Shown: positions 18,222 to 26,350, counted from the stretch's first letter. The stretch is 44,001 nucleotides of DNA from Caulobacteraceae bacterium (GCA_009773335.1 WRPF01000021.1:1-44001), one strand, 5' to 3'. A program made the numbers and translations. The notes: generated by a model from the sequence alone, not told the origin.

Positions 18222-19016
18222 CTACGGCCGGTTGCCTTCGAGCGGCTCACGCGTGACGGAGTAGCCCGCCTCAACCGGGATTGTCAGGATCATCTCGCCG
18301 TTTTCCTGGACGATCTTCGGCAGGACCGTAACCACGCTACGCGCGCGCGCGGCTTCGATGGCGGCATGGGCGCCGCGGGACTCCGCCAGTTTCTCGATGT
18401 TGAGGCGCGTCGGAAAAATGATCGTGCGACGTCCCTCGCGCGCCGCCTTCAATGCCTCTTCGGGCGGAATCCAGACCGCGTCGACCGCCTCCCGACCATC
18501 GCAGGCCGCCGCCTGCTCCGGCGGAGTCTCGGCGATGTAGAACCATGTGTCGAAACGCTTGGGCATGCCTTCCGGCGTGATCCAGTGCGCAAACGACGTC
18601 AGCGCATCCAGCGCAAGCACGAGACCATGCTCGATCAGCGCGTCGAGAAACGGCGCCTCGCCCTTGTCGATCGCCGCACGGAGCAGACCGATGTCGAGGA
18701 TCTGCGCGGCTGTCGCGAACGGCGCGCCTACCCCACGCTCGCGCGCGGGCCGCGCGAGAAGGACGCCCGACTCCTCGAACGCCTCACGCACCGCGCAGAT
18801 CTTCAGCGCACACTGCACAGGATCGCTGTCGTGACCGTCGCAATGGTCGATCCACCGCGGATCGGAATCACCCGCGCTCGCCTTGCCGCCCGGGAATACG
18901 AGCGCGCCTGAGGCGAAATCGATCTGGTGGTGGCGCTCCACCATCAGCACCTCAAGCCCCGGCGCATCGCGCACCAGCAGTATCGTGGCTGCGGCCATCA
19001 TGTTCGGCGCGCTCAT
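18222..19016 (-). CDS. Nudix hydrolase, NUDT19-like
   Basis: A 264-aa protein. The Nudix box is present but interrupted: FPGGK begins it and AVREAFEESGVLL ends it, with about 27 extra residues between. That insertion and the following region (PFLDALIEHGLVLALDALTSFAHWITPE, given here in outline) are features of the NUDT19/RP2 branch, whose characterised members hydrolyse acyl-CoA or CoA. It is larger than housekeeping Nudix proteins. The glutamates of REAFEE should bind magnesium. The ATG at 19016 opens MSAPNMMAAATILLVRD. It is divergent from the EAL-like gene, with a 74-nt gap in which I see no clear promoter. Confidence 0.85.
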   Translation of the reverse strand: MSAPNMMAAATILLVRDAPGLEVLMVERHHQIDFASGALVFPGGKASAGDSDPRWIDHCDGHDSDPVQCALKICAVREAFEESGVLLARPARERGVGAPFATAAQILDIGLLRAAIDKGEAPFLDALIEHGLVLALDALTSFAHWITPEGMPKRFDTWFYIAETPPEQAAACDGREAVDAVWIPPEEALKAAREGRRTIIFPTRLNIEKLAESRGAHAAIEAARARSVVTVLPKIVQENGEMILTIPVEAGYSVTREPLEGNRP

Positions 19017-19090
19017 GGATGTCTCCCCGAATTCCTTGCGGACTTCTTTACCGTGTTCCTTCTCCCGTTTCTTAAGCCCGCCGTGGTCAA

Positions 19091-19765
19091 ATGCGAACTC
19101 GTTTGAACAGGCTGAAAGCCGTCCGCATGACCGTCGTTCCCTTCATCCGCCCGCAGCCGCGCAACGCGCATGGCGTCACCATCCGGCCGCGCCGCGACCT
19201 GCGCACGGGCGTGACGGCGGCGGGGGCGCTGCGCGAATGGAGCATCGAAGGCGGCGTCACAGACGCGCTCATTGTGGCGCGCAAAGCCTGGCGCGAAGCC
19301 GGTCACACATCGCCCATGGCCATCGCGCCGGCGTTTGAACACCTTGCCGACGCTGCGTCAGCCGGCGACCTCGCGGCCAAGATCCAGCTGGCAGACATCT
19401 CGCCGCGCTCGGTCGATATCGAGGTCGGCGAGGCCGAACTCGCCGGCCGTTCCCTCGCCGGCATCGAACGTCTGCGCGCGCGCGGCTTCGGCGTCGCGCT
19501 GGCGGTCGATCCGGACTGCCCACTGCCGCTGGGCGCGCGCGCTCGATCCCTGTTCACAGAATTGTTGCTGCCTGCGCCATCCCGTCTCGACCCGTTCCTG
19601 GGCTGCGAGGGCCTCGACACGAGCCCGATGGCTCGCCGCCTGTACGCCGCGCGCGAGTGTGGACTTGTGGTGACGGCGGTGGGCGTAGGCGACCACACAT
19701 GGGCGCGCGCCCTCCTCGCCGCAGGCTTCGACCGCGGCGAAGGCCCCTTCGCGCCGGGGCTTTAG
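19091..19765 (+). CDS. Degenerate EAL-fold protein, catalytic residues lost
   Basis: A 224-aa protein (188-212 aa if ATG 19127 is used; neither start has a strong ribosome site). Segment by segment it tracks a shortened EAL phosphodiesterase: RRDLRTG...GALREW for the usual DLRTG...EALLRW, SVDIEVGEAELAG for the LEITE strand, GFGVALAVDPDC for the GxxxALDDFG loop, VTAVGVGDHTWARALLAAGFD for the AEGVE...L..LG.D segment, and GEGPFAPGL for QGYxFxxP. The EAL glutamate, the DD pair, the KxD lysine and the GVE glutamate are replaced. If this reading is right it cannot hydrolyse cyclic di-GMP and may be a binding or scaffold domain. The 3' end overlaps the convergent DUF2336 gene by 4 nt. Confidence 0.6.
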   Translation: MRTRLNRLKAVRMTVVPFIRPQPRNAHGVTIRPRRDLRTGVTAAGALREWSIEGGVTDALIVARKAWREAGHTSPMAIAPAFEHLADAASAGDLAAKIQLADISPRSVDIEVGEAELAGRSLAGIERLRARGFGVALAVDPDCPLPLGARARSLFTELLLPAPSRLDPFLGCEGLDTSPMARRLYAARECGLVVTAVGVGDHTWARALLAAGFDRGEGPFAPGL

Positions 19766-20901
19766 GCCGCGCGATCTGGCCGGGCGCTGATCGCGTCGAG
19801 CTTCTCGAGCAGGTAATCGAGATCGTCCTTCGGCACGCTCTGGAACAGAGTCAGCACGCGCTCGATCATGATCGAACGGAAGCGGTCCCGGTCATCGGCG
19901 CCATATGTATTGCGATCGATCTGGTGATAGACGTCCACCGCCGCCCGGAAGGGCGGAAACAGCCGGCTTGGCAACCCCGCCCGTTCGAAGATCGCCTTCA
20001 GGCCCAGCGGCCCGCCGTCGTGGATCATCAGCCACGCGCGCCCGTGCGGCAGGCCGGACAGCTCCGCCAGCGAGTGCTCGACGAACTCCATGTAGCCCAG
20101 ACACAAAGCACGCATCATCAACGAGGGCGTCAGGCGTCCGTGCAGGTTCAGCTGCTCTATGAAACGCGACAGGTCCGTCTGCCGCATCGCCTGCTCGATG
20201 AGATCGACGGTCACCCGCTCGCGGGCGCTGGAGGCGAGGTCGATCGCCATCTGCGGCGGCAATGCATGGTGATTGACGAGGTGATCGAACATCTCGCCTG
20301 TGACCATCGACACGAGCTTTTCCGTGATCGCGACCGGCAGCGTATTGCGGTGGATCATCGTCTCGACGATGGCCGGACGATCCGCAAACCTGTCGATGGC
20401 CTTCTCGAGACCGTGTTCGTCGAACAGCGCGTTGTCGTTGGCGAGCGCGCGCTCGACAGCCGCCGGTACGCCGTACTCGGCGATCACGCCGGTCACAGCG
20501 GTCGAGATCCGTTCGCGTGATGCAATGGCCACTTGCCGCGCGGGCGGCGCCGATCGCAGGATTTCGATCAGGTCGGAATCCGAAAGCGTGGGGGAGCCCT
20601 GCAGGATCGGCAGCGCGATGGAATCGACGTCCCGCGCCAGGGTCAACGCTACGTCACGCGGCAGCTTCGGCGAGTTCTTGAGCGCAACTGCCAGCGCGCG
20701 CCGGACGAGCACGGCCGCGTCCTCCAGCATGAGGCGCATGATCGCTTCGGCGTGGAGGCGTTCCTCGGGCGTGAGGTCCGCTTGCTCGATGCTGCGACAG
20801 ATCTTGTGAGCCGCCTGGCCCCGGTCAGCCTCCGTCGGTCCCTTCATCAGGGTGCGGATATCTGTATCCGTCAGGCGCGCGCGCATAGTGACGACGGTCA
20901 T
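19762..20901 (-). CDS. DUF2336 domain protein
   Basis: A 379-aa soluble, mainly helical protein resembling DUF2336 proteins that are common in Caulobacterales and other alphaproteobacteria. Helical HEAT-like repeats can be seen: LVRRALAVALKNSPKLP, DLIEILRSAPPARQVAIA, and paired motifs around AVERALANDNALFDEHGLEKA. No catalytic motif is evident. Members occur near regulatory and cyclic-nucleotide genes; here the partner is the convergent degenerate EAL gene. The function is unknown. The ATG at 20901 gives MTVVTMRARLTD; the second ATG (MRARLTD) is also possible. Confidence 0.8.
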   Translation of the reverse strand: MTVVTMRARLTDTDIRTLMKGPTEADRGQAAHKICRSIEQADLTPEERLHAEAIMRLMLEDAAVLVRRALAVALKNSPKLPRDVALTLARDVDSIALPILQGSPTLSDSDLIEILRSAPPARQVAIASRERISTAVTGVIAEYGVPAAVERALANDNALFDEHGLEKAIDRFADRPAIVETMIHRNTLPVAITEKLVSMVTGEMFDHLVNHHALPPQMAIDLASSARERVTVDLIEQAMRQTDLSRFIEQLNLHGRLTPSLMMRALCLGYMEFVEHSLAELSGLPHGRAWLMIHDGGPLGLKAIFERAGLPSRLFPPFRAAVDVYHQIDRNTYGADDRDRFRSIMIERVLTLFQSVPKDDLDYLLEKLDAISARPDRAA

Positions 20902-21008
20902 GGGGTTCCCCGAAGGATCCGGTCGAATCTTCCGGTTGCAGCCTCGGTCCAGATCATTAACGAAGGCTTGAAAACCACCCGCAAAGACGGAACGAGGAAA
21001 CCTGCTTT
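20902..21008. promoter_or_regulatory. Divergent DUF2336 / CoA-transferase promoter region with a partial CtrA-like site
   Basis: A 107-nt gap between divergent starts. At 20957-20971 it contains TTAA-CGAAGGC-TTGA, one mismatch from the CtrA consensus TTAA-N7-TTAA. AAAGACGGAACGAGG precedes the CoA-transferase ATG. A single imperfect match is weak evidence, so I treat CtrA control only as a possibility. Confidence 0.25.
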
Positions 21009-22211
21009 ATGCTCGAAGGCATCAAGGTCGTCGAATACGCTACCTACATCGCCGCCCCCGGCTGCGGCGGCATGATGGCCGACTGGGGCGCTGACGTCGT
21101 GAAGGTCGAGCCGCCCGGCGGCGACCCGATCCGCAAGTTCTTCGATTCCATCGGTGCAGAATCGGCACAAAATCCGGTCTTCGACATGGACAACCGCGGC
21201 AAGCGCTCGATCATCCTCGACACCGCCGCGCCGGAGGGGAAAGCGGTCCTCCAGAAGCTCGCCGCCGAAGCGGACGTGTTCCTGACGAACGTGCGCCCCG
21301 CCGGCCTCGCGCGCGCCGGTCTCGACTACGAAAACCTGAAGCTGCTCAATCCGCGCCTCGTCTACGCCAGCGTCACCGGCTACGGCCTTGAAGGCCCCGA
21401 CATCGATCGCCCCGGCTTCGATGTCTCCGCATTCTGGGCCCGCTCCGGGATGGCGACGCTGATGGCGCCGAAGGGCGTCGATCCGTTCGTGATCCGCACC
21501 GGCATGGGCGACCACATCACCTCCATGGCGACCTGCGCCGGCGTGCTGGCGGCCCTCGTCGAGCGCGGACGCACCGGCAAGGGACGGCTCGTGGAGGCCT
21601 CGCTCCTGCGCGCGGCGAACTATGCGCTTTCGTCCGACATGGCGATCACGCACGCCTTCGGGAAAATCGCCTCGACCCGGCCGCGACCGCAATCGGTGCA
21701 GCCGCTGGCCAATTTTTTCCAGTCGGGCGACGGCAAGTGGTTCGTGCTGGTGCCGCGTCAGGGCGAGGCCGACTGGGCGCCGATCTGCCGCGCGCTCGGC
21801 CTCGATCACCTCATCACCGACGAACGGTTCACGCGGTCGAGAGCGCGCCGCGAGAACGGGCCCGCGCTGGTCGCCCTCATCGACGAAGCGTTCTCGAAGT
21901 GGACCTTCGAGGAAATCGCAAAACGCCTCGACGCCGAAAGCCTTGCATGGGCGCCTGCGCAGACAGCGGTCGACGCCGCGCGCGATCCCCAGCTCATCGC
22001 GGCGGGCGGCGTCGTCGATATTCCGCAGGCCGACGGCGGGACGAAGAAGGCGCCGGGATCGCCGCTGCGCTTTCCCGGAACCGATGACGGGCCGAAAGGC
22101 CCCGCGCCGCGCCCCGGCGAACACACACGCAGTGTGCTCGCGCAGGCGGGTTTCAGCAGCGACGAGATCGAGAAGATGATCGCCAGCGGCGCCGCGCGCG
22201 AAGGCCTCTAA
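21009..22211 (+). CDS. CaiB/BaiF-family (class III) CoA transferase
   Basis: A 400-aa protein of normal family length. It begins LEGIKVVEYATYIAAPGCGG and has ADWGADVVKVEPPGGDPIR for the CoA-binding Rossmann part. The catalytic aspartate is in GFDVSAFWARSG at about residue 138, and GRTGKGRLVEASLL forms the interdomain segment. Such enzymes move CoA between carboxylic acids through a mixed-anhydride intermediate. Nothing nearby names the substrate. The stop codon overlaps that of the convergent transglycosylase gene (CTAA shared). Confidence 0.9.
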   Translation: MLEGIKVVEYATYIAAPGCGGMMADWGADVVKVEPPGGDPIRKFFDSIGAESAQNPVFDMDNRGKRSIILDTAAPEGKAVLQKLAAEADVFLTNVRPAGLARAGLDYENLKLLNPRLVYASVTGYGLEGPDIDRPGFDVSAFWARSGMATLMAPKGVDPFVIRTGMGDHITSMATCAGVLAALVERGRTGKGRLVEASLLRAANYALSSDMAITHAFGKIASTRPRPQSVQPLANFFQSGDGKWFVLVPRQGEADWAPICRALGLDHLITDERFTRSRARRENGPALVALIDEAFSKWTFEEIAKRLDAESLAWAPAQTAVDAARDPQLIAAGGVVDIPQADGGTKKAPGSPLRFPGTDDGPKGPAPRPGEHTRSVLAQAGFSSDEIEKMIASGAAREGL

Positions 22212-22999
22212 TCCGAACGCTGGACCTTCGCGTAGGCCGCCGCCGCGCGCAGCGGATCGTCCGGCGCGCGTCTGTCCGGCGTCAGGAGATCATGCGCGAC
22301 GGCTTCGAACAGAGCGTCGAAGAACGCAGCGATTGCAGGCCCGTGCTCCGGGTTCATGACAAAGCGCGCACCGTTCGCGTCGGACTCCGGCCCAACGGTT
22401 CCCGCCGCATCCAGGTCGAGACGCGCAAGCAGTTGCGCGGCGGAGCGCGGCGCGCCGTCCGTGTAGAATAGCCCCTTGTTCGCTGCCGCCTCACGCGGAA
22501 AAAGCGCCGCCGCATTCGACGCGCCGCGGCCGGCCGCCTCGATCAGGCGCGTGGCGCCGCCCGGGCCGAGCACGTGCGCGGCGTACAGTTCTCCCGCCGA
22601 GGGCTTGCGGCCAAGATTGCCTTCGAGTGTCGCCGCATTCTCGCGCGCGAGTTCGCCGGCCATGCGCGCGCTCAGTTCGGGATCGAAGCGCAGATCGAGA
22701 ATGGCTCTGCGGGTTTCGGCGTCACGCACCCGTGGACGGCCGTCCACCACGTCGATGCGCGACGCGAGACCTCCGACGCCATGAGCGCCGCCGTGCTTGC
22801 GCACCATGTCGAGCCAGGTGGACTCGATGAACTGGAACAGCCCCGTCGCCGACGACGTCGGCGCTTTTGCCCCGGCGTTGAAGCCGCTTTCGCGGCGCGC
22901 GGTCTCCGCCAACATCCCGAAGTCGACGCCCGTCGACGCCGCCGCCCGCTGCAGCGCCTCGCGCACACCCTGCGGGATCGAGACGGGGTTGATGGTCAT
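22208..22999 (-). CDS. SLT-domain lytic transglycosylase-like protein
   Basis: A 263-aa protein (268 from an alternative GTG at 23014). The lysozyme-like core carries the catalytic glutamate in ETARRESGFN, followed by TSSATGLFQFIESTWLDMV, the standard SLT arrangement, and AAHVLGPGGATRLI. It has no signal peptide that I can see, so export may need another route, as for some flagellar or secretion-associated transglycosylases. The C-terminal third is Ala-rich and of unknown role. No strong ribosome site marks either start. It follows the ThiO-like gene on the same strand after a 41-nt gap. Confidence 0.8.
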   Translation of the reverse strand: MTINPVSIPQGVREALQRAAASTGVDFGMLAETARRESGFNAGAKAPTSSATGLFQFIESTWLDMVRKHGGAHGVGGLASRIDVVDGRPRVRDAETRRAILDLRFDPELSARMAGELARENAATLEGNLGRKPSAGELYAAHVLGPGGATRLIEAAGRGASNAAALFPREAAANKGLFYTDGAPRSAAQLLARLDLDAAGTVGPESDANGARFVMNPEHGPAIAAFFDALFEAVAHDLLTPDRRAPDDPLRAAAAYAKVQRSD

Positions 23000-23040
23000 G
23001 GGACCGGCATGCACCGAGTCGGCCCGATCAAGCGAAACTG

Positions 23041-24207
23041 TCAGGCGAAGCGGTCGGGGGTGAAGTCGCGCCAGACGGGCGCGGGATCGACGCCAGACGC
23101 CAGCGCCGCCACCGCGACGCCCGTGACCGGCGCGAGGAGCCAGCCGTTGCGCCCGTGGCCAACGGCGACAATGAGGCCGTCCGGCCCCGTGCGCCCGACC
23201 AGCGGCGCGCCGTCCGGCGACAGCGGGCGCAACCCGACCGAAAGGACCGTAGTCGCGAGATCGAAACGCGCGCCCGGCAACGTGCGGCGCACCTCAAGAT
23301 GCAGCGCGGCGATCGCTTCGGGATCTGCGTCGAGATCGGCGCGTCCGGGTTCCGAGGTCGCGCCGAAAAAAATCTGTTCGCCTTCGCGCCCGAAGTAGAT
23401 TCTCGGCGTACGCACCGTTTCCGCCAGATCGAAGGCCTGCGGCGCCGGCGCCCCGCCGAGCATGCCTTTGGCGGGCGTCAACCGCTGCAGCGCGACACAC
23501 CCAGCGACAAGCGACGCCGGCGCCAGCGCGCCTGTCGCGAGCACGACGATGTCGGCCGGCAGCGCACCGCCGTCGTCGAGATGCACGCCGCTCACCCGGT
23601 CGTTGGACGCAGCGACCTCGACGACCTCACGCTCGCGCACGATGGAGGCGCCGAACGACAGCGCCATCTCGGCAAGGCGCGCCAAGGTCGGCTCAACCGA
23701 GGCTGCGCCTTCACCCGGCAACCGCACCGACAACTTCACCTTCGCGCCATACAGGCGCCCATCGAGACCGGGCGGCAGGCCCTCAAACTTTTCGTACGGC
23801 GCCCCGTGCCGCTTTGCGCGGTCGGCGGCGCGGCTCACGCGGGCGGCGTCGGCCTCGTCGTGTGCAAGCAGGAGCGCGCCGTTGAACCGCACGAACCCGG
23901 AGAGTTCGGGATCGGACGCAACGAGCGTGCGCCACGATTTGAGCCCTTCCCAGCAGAGGTCGCTCAGCCTTCGATGATGGCCCGGCCCTTCATGCAGCGC
24001 CTCGGAAAATGCGCCGAGCATGCCCGCAGCAGCAAAGGCGGCCGCGCGCGGCGCGATGCGCAGACTGGCGGGCGCTGCGTCCGCATCGATGACGGTGACG
24101 GCGCCGCCGCCGCGCGCGATCTCCAGCGCGCAGCATAGTCCGATGACGCCTGCGCCGACGACAACGACGCGCGGACCGCTGCTGCGGCGAGGTGCGGGAA
24201 AAGCCAT
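23041..24207 (-). CDS. thiO: FAD-dependent amine oxidase, ThiO/glycine-oxidase-like
   Basis: A 388-aa DAO-family flavoprotein. The N-terminal FAD-binding motif is VVVVGAGVIGLCCALE, with the glutamate-equivalent acidic residue at the end of the second strand (TVIDAD). The C-terminal GLRPLSPDGAPLVGRTG and GHGRNGWLLAPVTG match ThiO glycine oxidases, which form dehydroglycine for the thiazole of thiamine. A D-amino-acid dehydrogenase is the alternative. There are no other thi genes in the window, so the ThiO role rests on motif resemblance only. Confidence 0.7.
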   Translation of the reverse strand: MAFPAPRRSSGPRVVVVGAGVIGLCCALEIARGGGAVTVIDADAAPASLRIAPRAAAFAAAGMLGAFSEALHEGPGHHRRLSDLCWEGLKSWRTLVASDPELSGFVRFNGALLLAHDEADAARVSRAADRAKRHGAPYEKFEGLPPGLDGRLYGAKVKLSVRLPGEGAASVEPTLARLAEMALSFGASIVREREVVEVAASNDRVSGVHLDDGGALPADIVVLATGALAPASLVAGCVALQRLTPAKGMLGGAPAPQAFDLAETVRTPRIYFGREGEQIFFGATSEPGRADLDADPEAIAALHLEVRRTLPGARFDLATTVLSVGLRPLSPDGAPLVGRTGPDGLIVAVGHGRNGWLLAPVTGVAVAALASGVDPAPVWRDFTPDRFA

Positions 24208-24253
24208 GAGGCTCGCGGTCTACGCGCGAGGGAGACGAGGCTCAAGCGTGGCG

Positions 24254-24889
24254 TCACGCCGCGAGACGCATCGCCTCAGGTTGCGCGCCGGTCCTGAAGG
24301 CAGCAGCGAGACTGCGGTGGAAGTTGGCGCGCCATGAGCCCTTCCGCGCCGCGCGCATCGGCGCGATGAGCCGCGGCGGTCGGCGGGCCTCCACGGAAAT
24401 CCACAACACCGGCTTGCCCATCTGCAGCGCGCGCGCCGAGACATCCGCCGTGCCGCCCGTCCCCTTCGGCGGCGCGCCGTTCCAGAGCGCGATCAGCACG
24501 TCGGCGCGTTCGAGGATCATCATCCCCACCGCCAGATAGCTCCCGCGCCCCTCCGGCTCGACCGGCGTCGACTGCGCGAGAAGCGTACGGAACTCGGCCT
24601 TCGACTCCGGGGTCTCGAAATCCTTGAGATAGCGCCCCTTCCGGAAGGGGAGAGGCGCCACGAGCCGCCAGTCACGCGCGAGAGCGGCATGCGCCGCAAA
24701 ACGATCCGTGCCTTCCGCAAGCGCCGAGATCATCGTCATGCGTACGGCTTCGCGGCGCGCGGCGGCCATCGCGGCGGCTTCGATGCGGTCCATCGCGCGT
24801 GCGAGCGCCCGCTCCAGCCGGGGCCGGTCCGGCTCGGGCAGCTGGTTGAGCCTGTGGCCGGTGACGCCGACGGCGAGCCGGCGCGTCAC
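24254..24889 (-). CDS. SLOG-like (Rossmann nucleotide-binding) protein coupled to patatin
   Basis: A 211-aa protein. AVGVTGHRLNQL at residues 6-17 and ISALAEGTDRFAA form the first half of a LOG/DprA-type Rossmann fold. ERADVLIALWNGAPPKGTGGTADVSARALQMGKPVLWISV (described here in parts: ADVLIALWNG, GTGGTADV, GKPVLWISV) gives the glycine-rich nucleotide-binding loop and the final strands. This is the pattern of the SLOG superfamily, whose members sense or process nucleotide-derived ligands; ThsA of Thoeris contains one. The start is a GTG whose last bases form the patatin stop (GTGA), so its translation is coupled to the phospholipase. It has no transmembrane segment. The ligand is unknown, and the family call is by eye. 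Confidence 0.65.
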   Translation of the reverse strand: MTRRLAVGVTGHRLNQLPEPDRPRLERALARAMDRIEAAAMAAARREAVRMTMISALAEGTDRFAAHAALARDWRLVAPLPFRKGRYLKDFETPESKAEFRTLLAQSTPVEPEGRGSYLAVGMMILERADVLIALWNGAPPKGTGGTADVSARALQMGKPVLWISVEARRPPRLIAPMRAARKGSWRANFHRSLAAAFRTGAQPEAMRLAA

Positions 24890-26109
24890 GCAGGCCAGCC
24901 GGGCAAGTTGAATCGCGGATCGGGATAGACCGCGTCCACGAACCGCTTGCCTGCCGCAAGGCCGATATCCAGCAGGAGGTTCATGTTCTTCGGCGTTCCG
25001 TTCGCGAGTTCATCGACGCCGAGAAGCTCCTTCGCCGTGAGATCACGGTCGATCAGTTCTTCCAGCGCGGTCCGCACGGGCGGCTGGCCGTGCTGGTTCT
25101 TCGGCTTGCGGTCGAGCATGACATCGATGCGTTGATAATCCAGCAACGGCCCCTGTCCGAGCACGACGCCGGCCATGTCGCCGACTTCAGAGTTAACGGG
25201 CCATGGCCGCTTCGGATCGCTCAGCGCCTGCAGCATCATCACGCCCTGGATCTGCGTGTCGTAGATCATCGAACGCAGCGCCTGGATGCCGCGAAAGCCC
25301 GGCGCCATGCCCTGGAACTTGTTTCCATCGATTTCCGGTCGCCGCTGACCTGTGCCGATCGACGTCATCATCAGATTGTCGGCGCCCCCGCGCCATTTGA
25401 AGCCGTATGCCGGCACGAGCGCGAGCAGCAGCAACTGCATGCCCGGATTGTTGTTCGCGCCCACGGCGCCGTCGACGAAATAGCCCTTCTGGATCACGCG
25501 GTCCTTGTCGTCGCGGGCGATGTTGATGACGACTTCGTCGAAGAACGTGGGCGCCGCCGCGCTCGCCATCACCAGATCGATGAGCCGGTACTTGCGGTTC
25601 GCCACCGTGCCCTTGTCGGAGTCCTCGATCTCGTAGAACGGATTGTTCGGGTTGTTCGTCAGCACCCAGGCGGAGCCGGTGTCGATGCGCTTCATGTGCA
25701 CGGCCAGACCGGTCTTCAGGTCCGGCGAGCCGAGCGTGCGGCGCCCGAGCGTGGGCTCGAGGGCGGCGCGCAGGTCGCGGGGATCGTATTTCGGGCGGAA
25801 GAAATTGCCGTCGCCCACGCGGCGGCCGAACACCTTGGGACCGAGCCCCAGATAGAGCTCGATCATGGCGTCGACGGTGAGGCCGAGCGCGAGGCCCGTG
25901 GCGACGATGGCGCCCGTCGAGGTGCCGCCGATGAGATCATAGTAGTCGGACAGGACGAGGCCCGGATCGCCGGCGCGACGGCGCAGTTCCGTCTCCACCG
26001 CCTTGGCCATGCCCAGCGAGAGCACGCCCTTCACGCCGCCGCCGTCGAGGGCGAGCACGCGCTTGGGGCCGGTGGACGGGTCGAAATGGTCTGAAAGCTG
26101 GCGCGCCAT
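24886..26109 (-). CDS. Patatin-like phospholipase
   Basis: A 407-aa protein with a complete patatin catalytic set: oxyanion loop LDGGGVKGVLSLG at residues 21-33, nucleophile serine 64 in GGTSTGAIVAT, and catalytic aspartate 213 in FVDGAVGANN. The conserved FFDEVVI and SIGTGQRRPE segments follow. Such enzymes hydrolyse acyl chains of phospholipids; in CBASS, patatins (CapV) are membrane-destroying effectors. No signal peptide is visible. The ATG at 26109 follows GGAGGACACC, but this Shine-Dalgarno is inside a hairpin. It overlaps the SLOG gene by 4 nt and lies 63 nt downstream of tRNA-His on the same strand. Confidence 0.88.
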   Translation of the reverse strand: MARQLSDHFDPSTGPKRVLALDGGGVKGVLSLGMAKAVETELRRRAGDPGLVLSDYYDLIGGTSTGAIVATGLALGLTVDAMIELYLGLGPKVFGRRVGDGNFFRPKYDPRDLRAALEPTLGRRTLGSPDLKTGLAVHMKRIDTGSAWVLTNNPNNPFYEIEDSDKGTVANRKYRLIDLVMASAAAPTFFDEVVINIARDDKDRVIQKGYFVDGAVGANNNPGMQLLLLALVPAYGFKWRGGADNLMMTSIGTGQRRPEIDGNKFQGMAPGFRGIQALRSMIYDTQIQGVMMLQALSDPKRPWPVNSEVGDMAGVVLGQGPLLDYQRIDVMLDRKPKNQHGQPPVRTALEELIDRDLTAKELLGVDELANGTPKNMNLLLDIGLAAGKRFVDAVYPDPRFNLPGWPA

Positions 26110-26113
26110 GGTG

Positions 26114-26128
26114 TCCTCCGCTGGAGGA
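26114..26128 (-). promoter_or_regulatory. Hairpin sequestering the patatin Shine-Dalgarno
   Basis: On the mRNA strand TCCTCC-AGC-GGAGGA forms a perfect 6-bp stem with a 3-nt loop. The right arm is the Shine-Dalgarno of the patatin gene, ending 4 nt before its ATG. Folding would hide the ribosome site, so low basal translation is expected unless something opens the stem. Confidence 0.55.
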
Positions 26129-26172
26129 AAACCCTAGCCGCGCGGCAGAGAGGCGGGAAGCACCGGAAACGA

Positions 26173-26249
26173 TGGTACCGCCTCCCAGGCTTGAACTGGG
26201 GACCCCTGGTTCCACAAACCAGTGCTCTAACCAACTGAGCTAAGGCGGC
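26173..26249 (-). tRNA. tRNA-His (anticodon GTG)
   Basis: A 77-nt cloverleaf with encoded CCA. The acceptor arms are GCCGCCT and AGGCGGT, giving a G1:U72 wobble and discriminator A73. U8-A9, D-stem GCTC/GAGC, anticodon stem CTGGT/ACCAG around the loop TTGTGGA (anticodon GTG), and T-stem CCCAG/CTGGG with TTCAAGC follow. The base before position 1 is T, so no G-1 is encoded. This matches the unusual alphaproteobacterial tRNA-His, which lacks G-1 and is charged by a divergent HisRS. Confidence 0.97.
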
Positions 26250-26267
26250 ATGTTTTCGAGGGGGCGG

Positions 26268-26296
26268 ACCCTAGTGCGGAGCCCCCGCCGACGCAA
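26268..26296 (-). promoter_or_regulatory. Possible promoter of tRNA-His
   Basis: On the minus strand TTGCGT (26291-26296) and TAGGGT (26268-26273) are separated by 17 nt, about 18 nt before the tRNA 5' end. Both hexamers are imperfect. A 6-bp stem (CCCGCC/GGCGGG, 26284-26302) overlaps the -35. If real, this transcript could read on into the patatin-SLOG genes. Confidence 0.3.
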
Positions 26297-26350
26297 GGCG
26301 GGCGAGCGCGGGCGCCGGATGCGCACGCGATTTTTCCAGGCTTCAACGCG

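Noticed and set aside
20957-20971. CtrA site TTAA-CGAAGGC-TTGA
   Set aside because: One mismatch, single occurrence and no other CtrA-like sites at nearby promoters; kept only as a low-confidence note in the intergenic feature.
26173-26249. tRNA-His as an integration site for a genomic island holding patatin-SLOG
   Set aside because: I found no second copy of the tRNA 3' end and no integrase within the window, and base composition does not change at the boundary by eye.
26284-26302. Intrinsic terminator for ssb (CCCGCC/GGCGGG)
   Set aside because: The stem is real but lacks a following U-tract and overlaps the likely tRNA promoter, so terminator function is unsupported.
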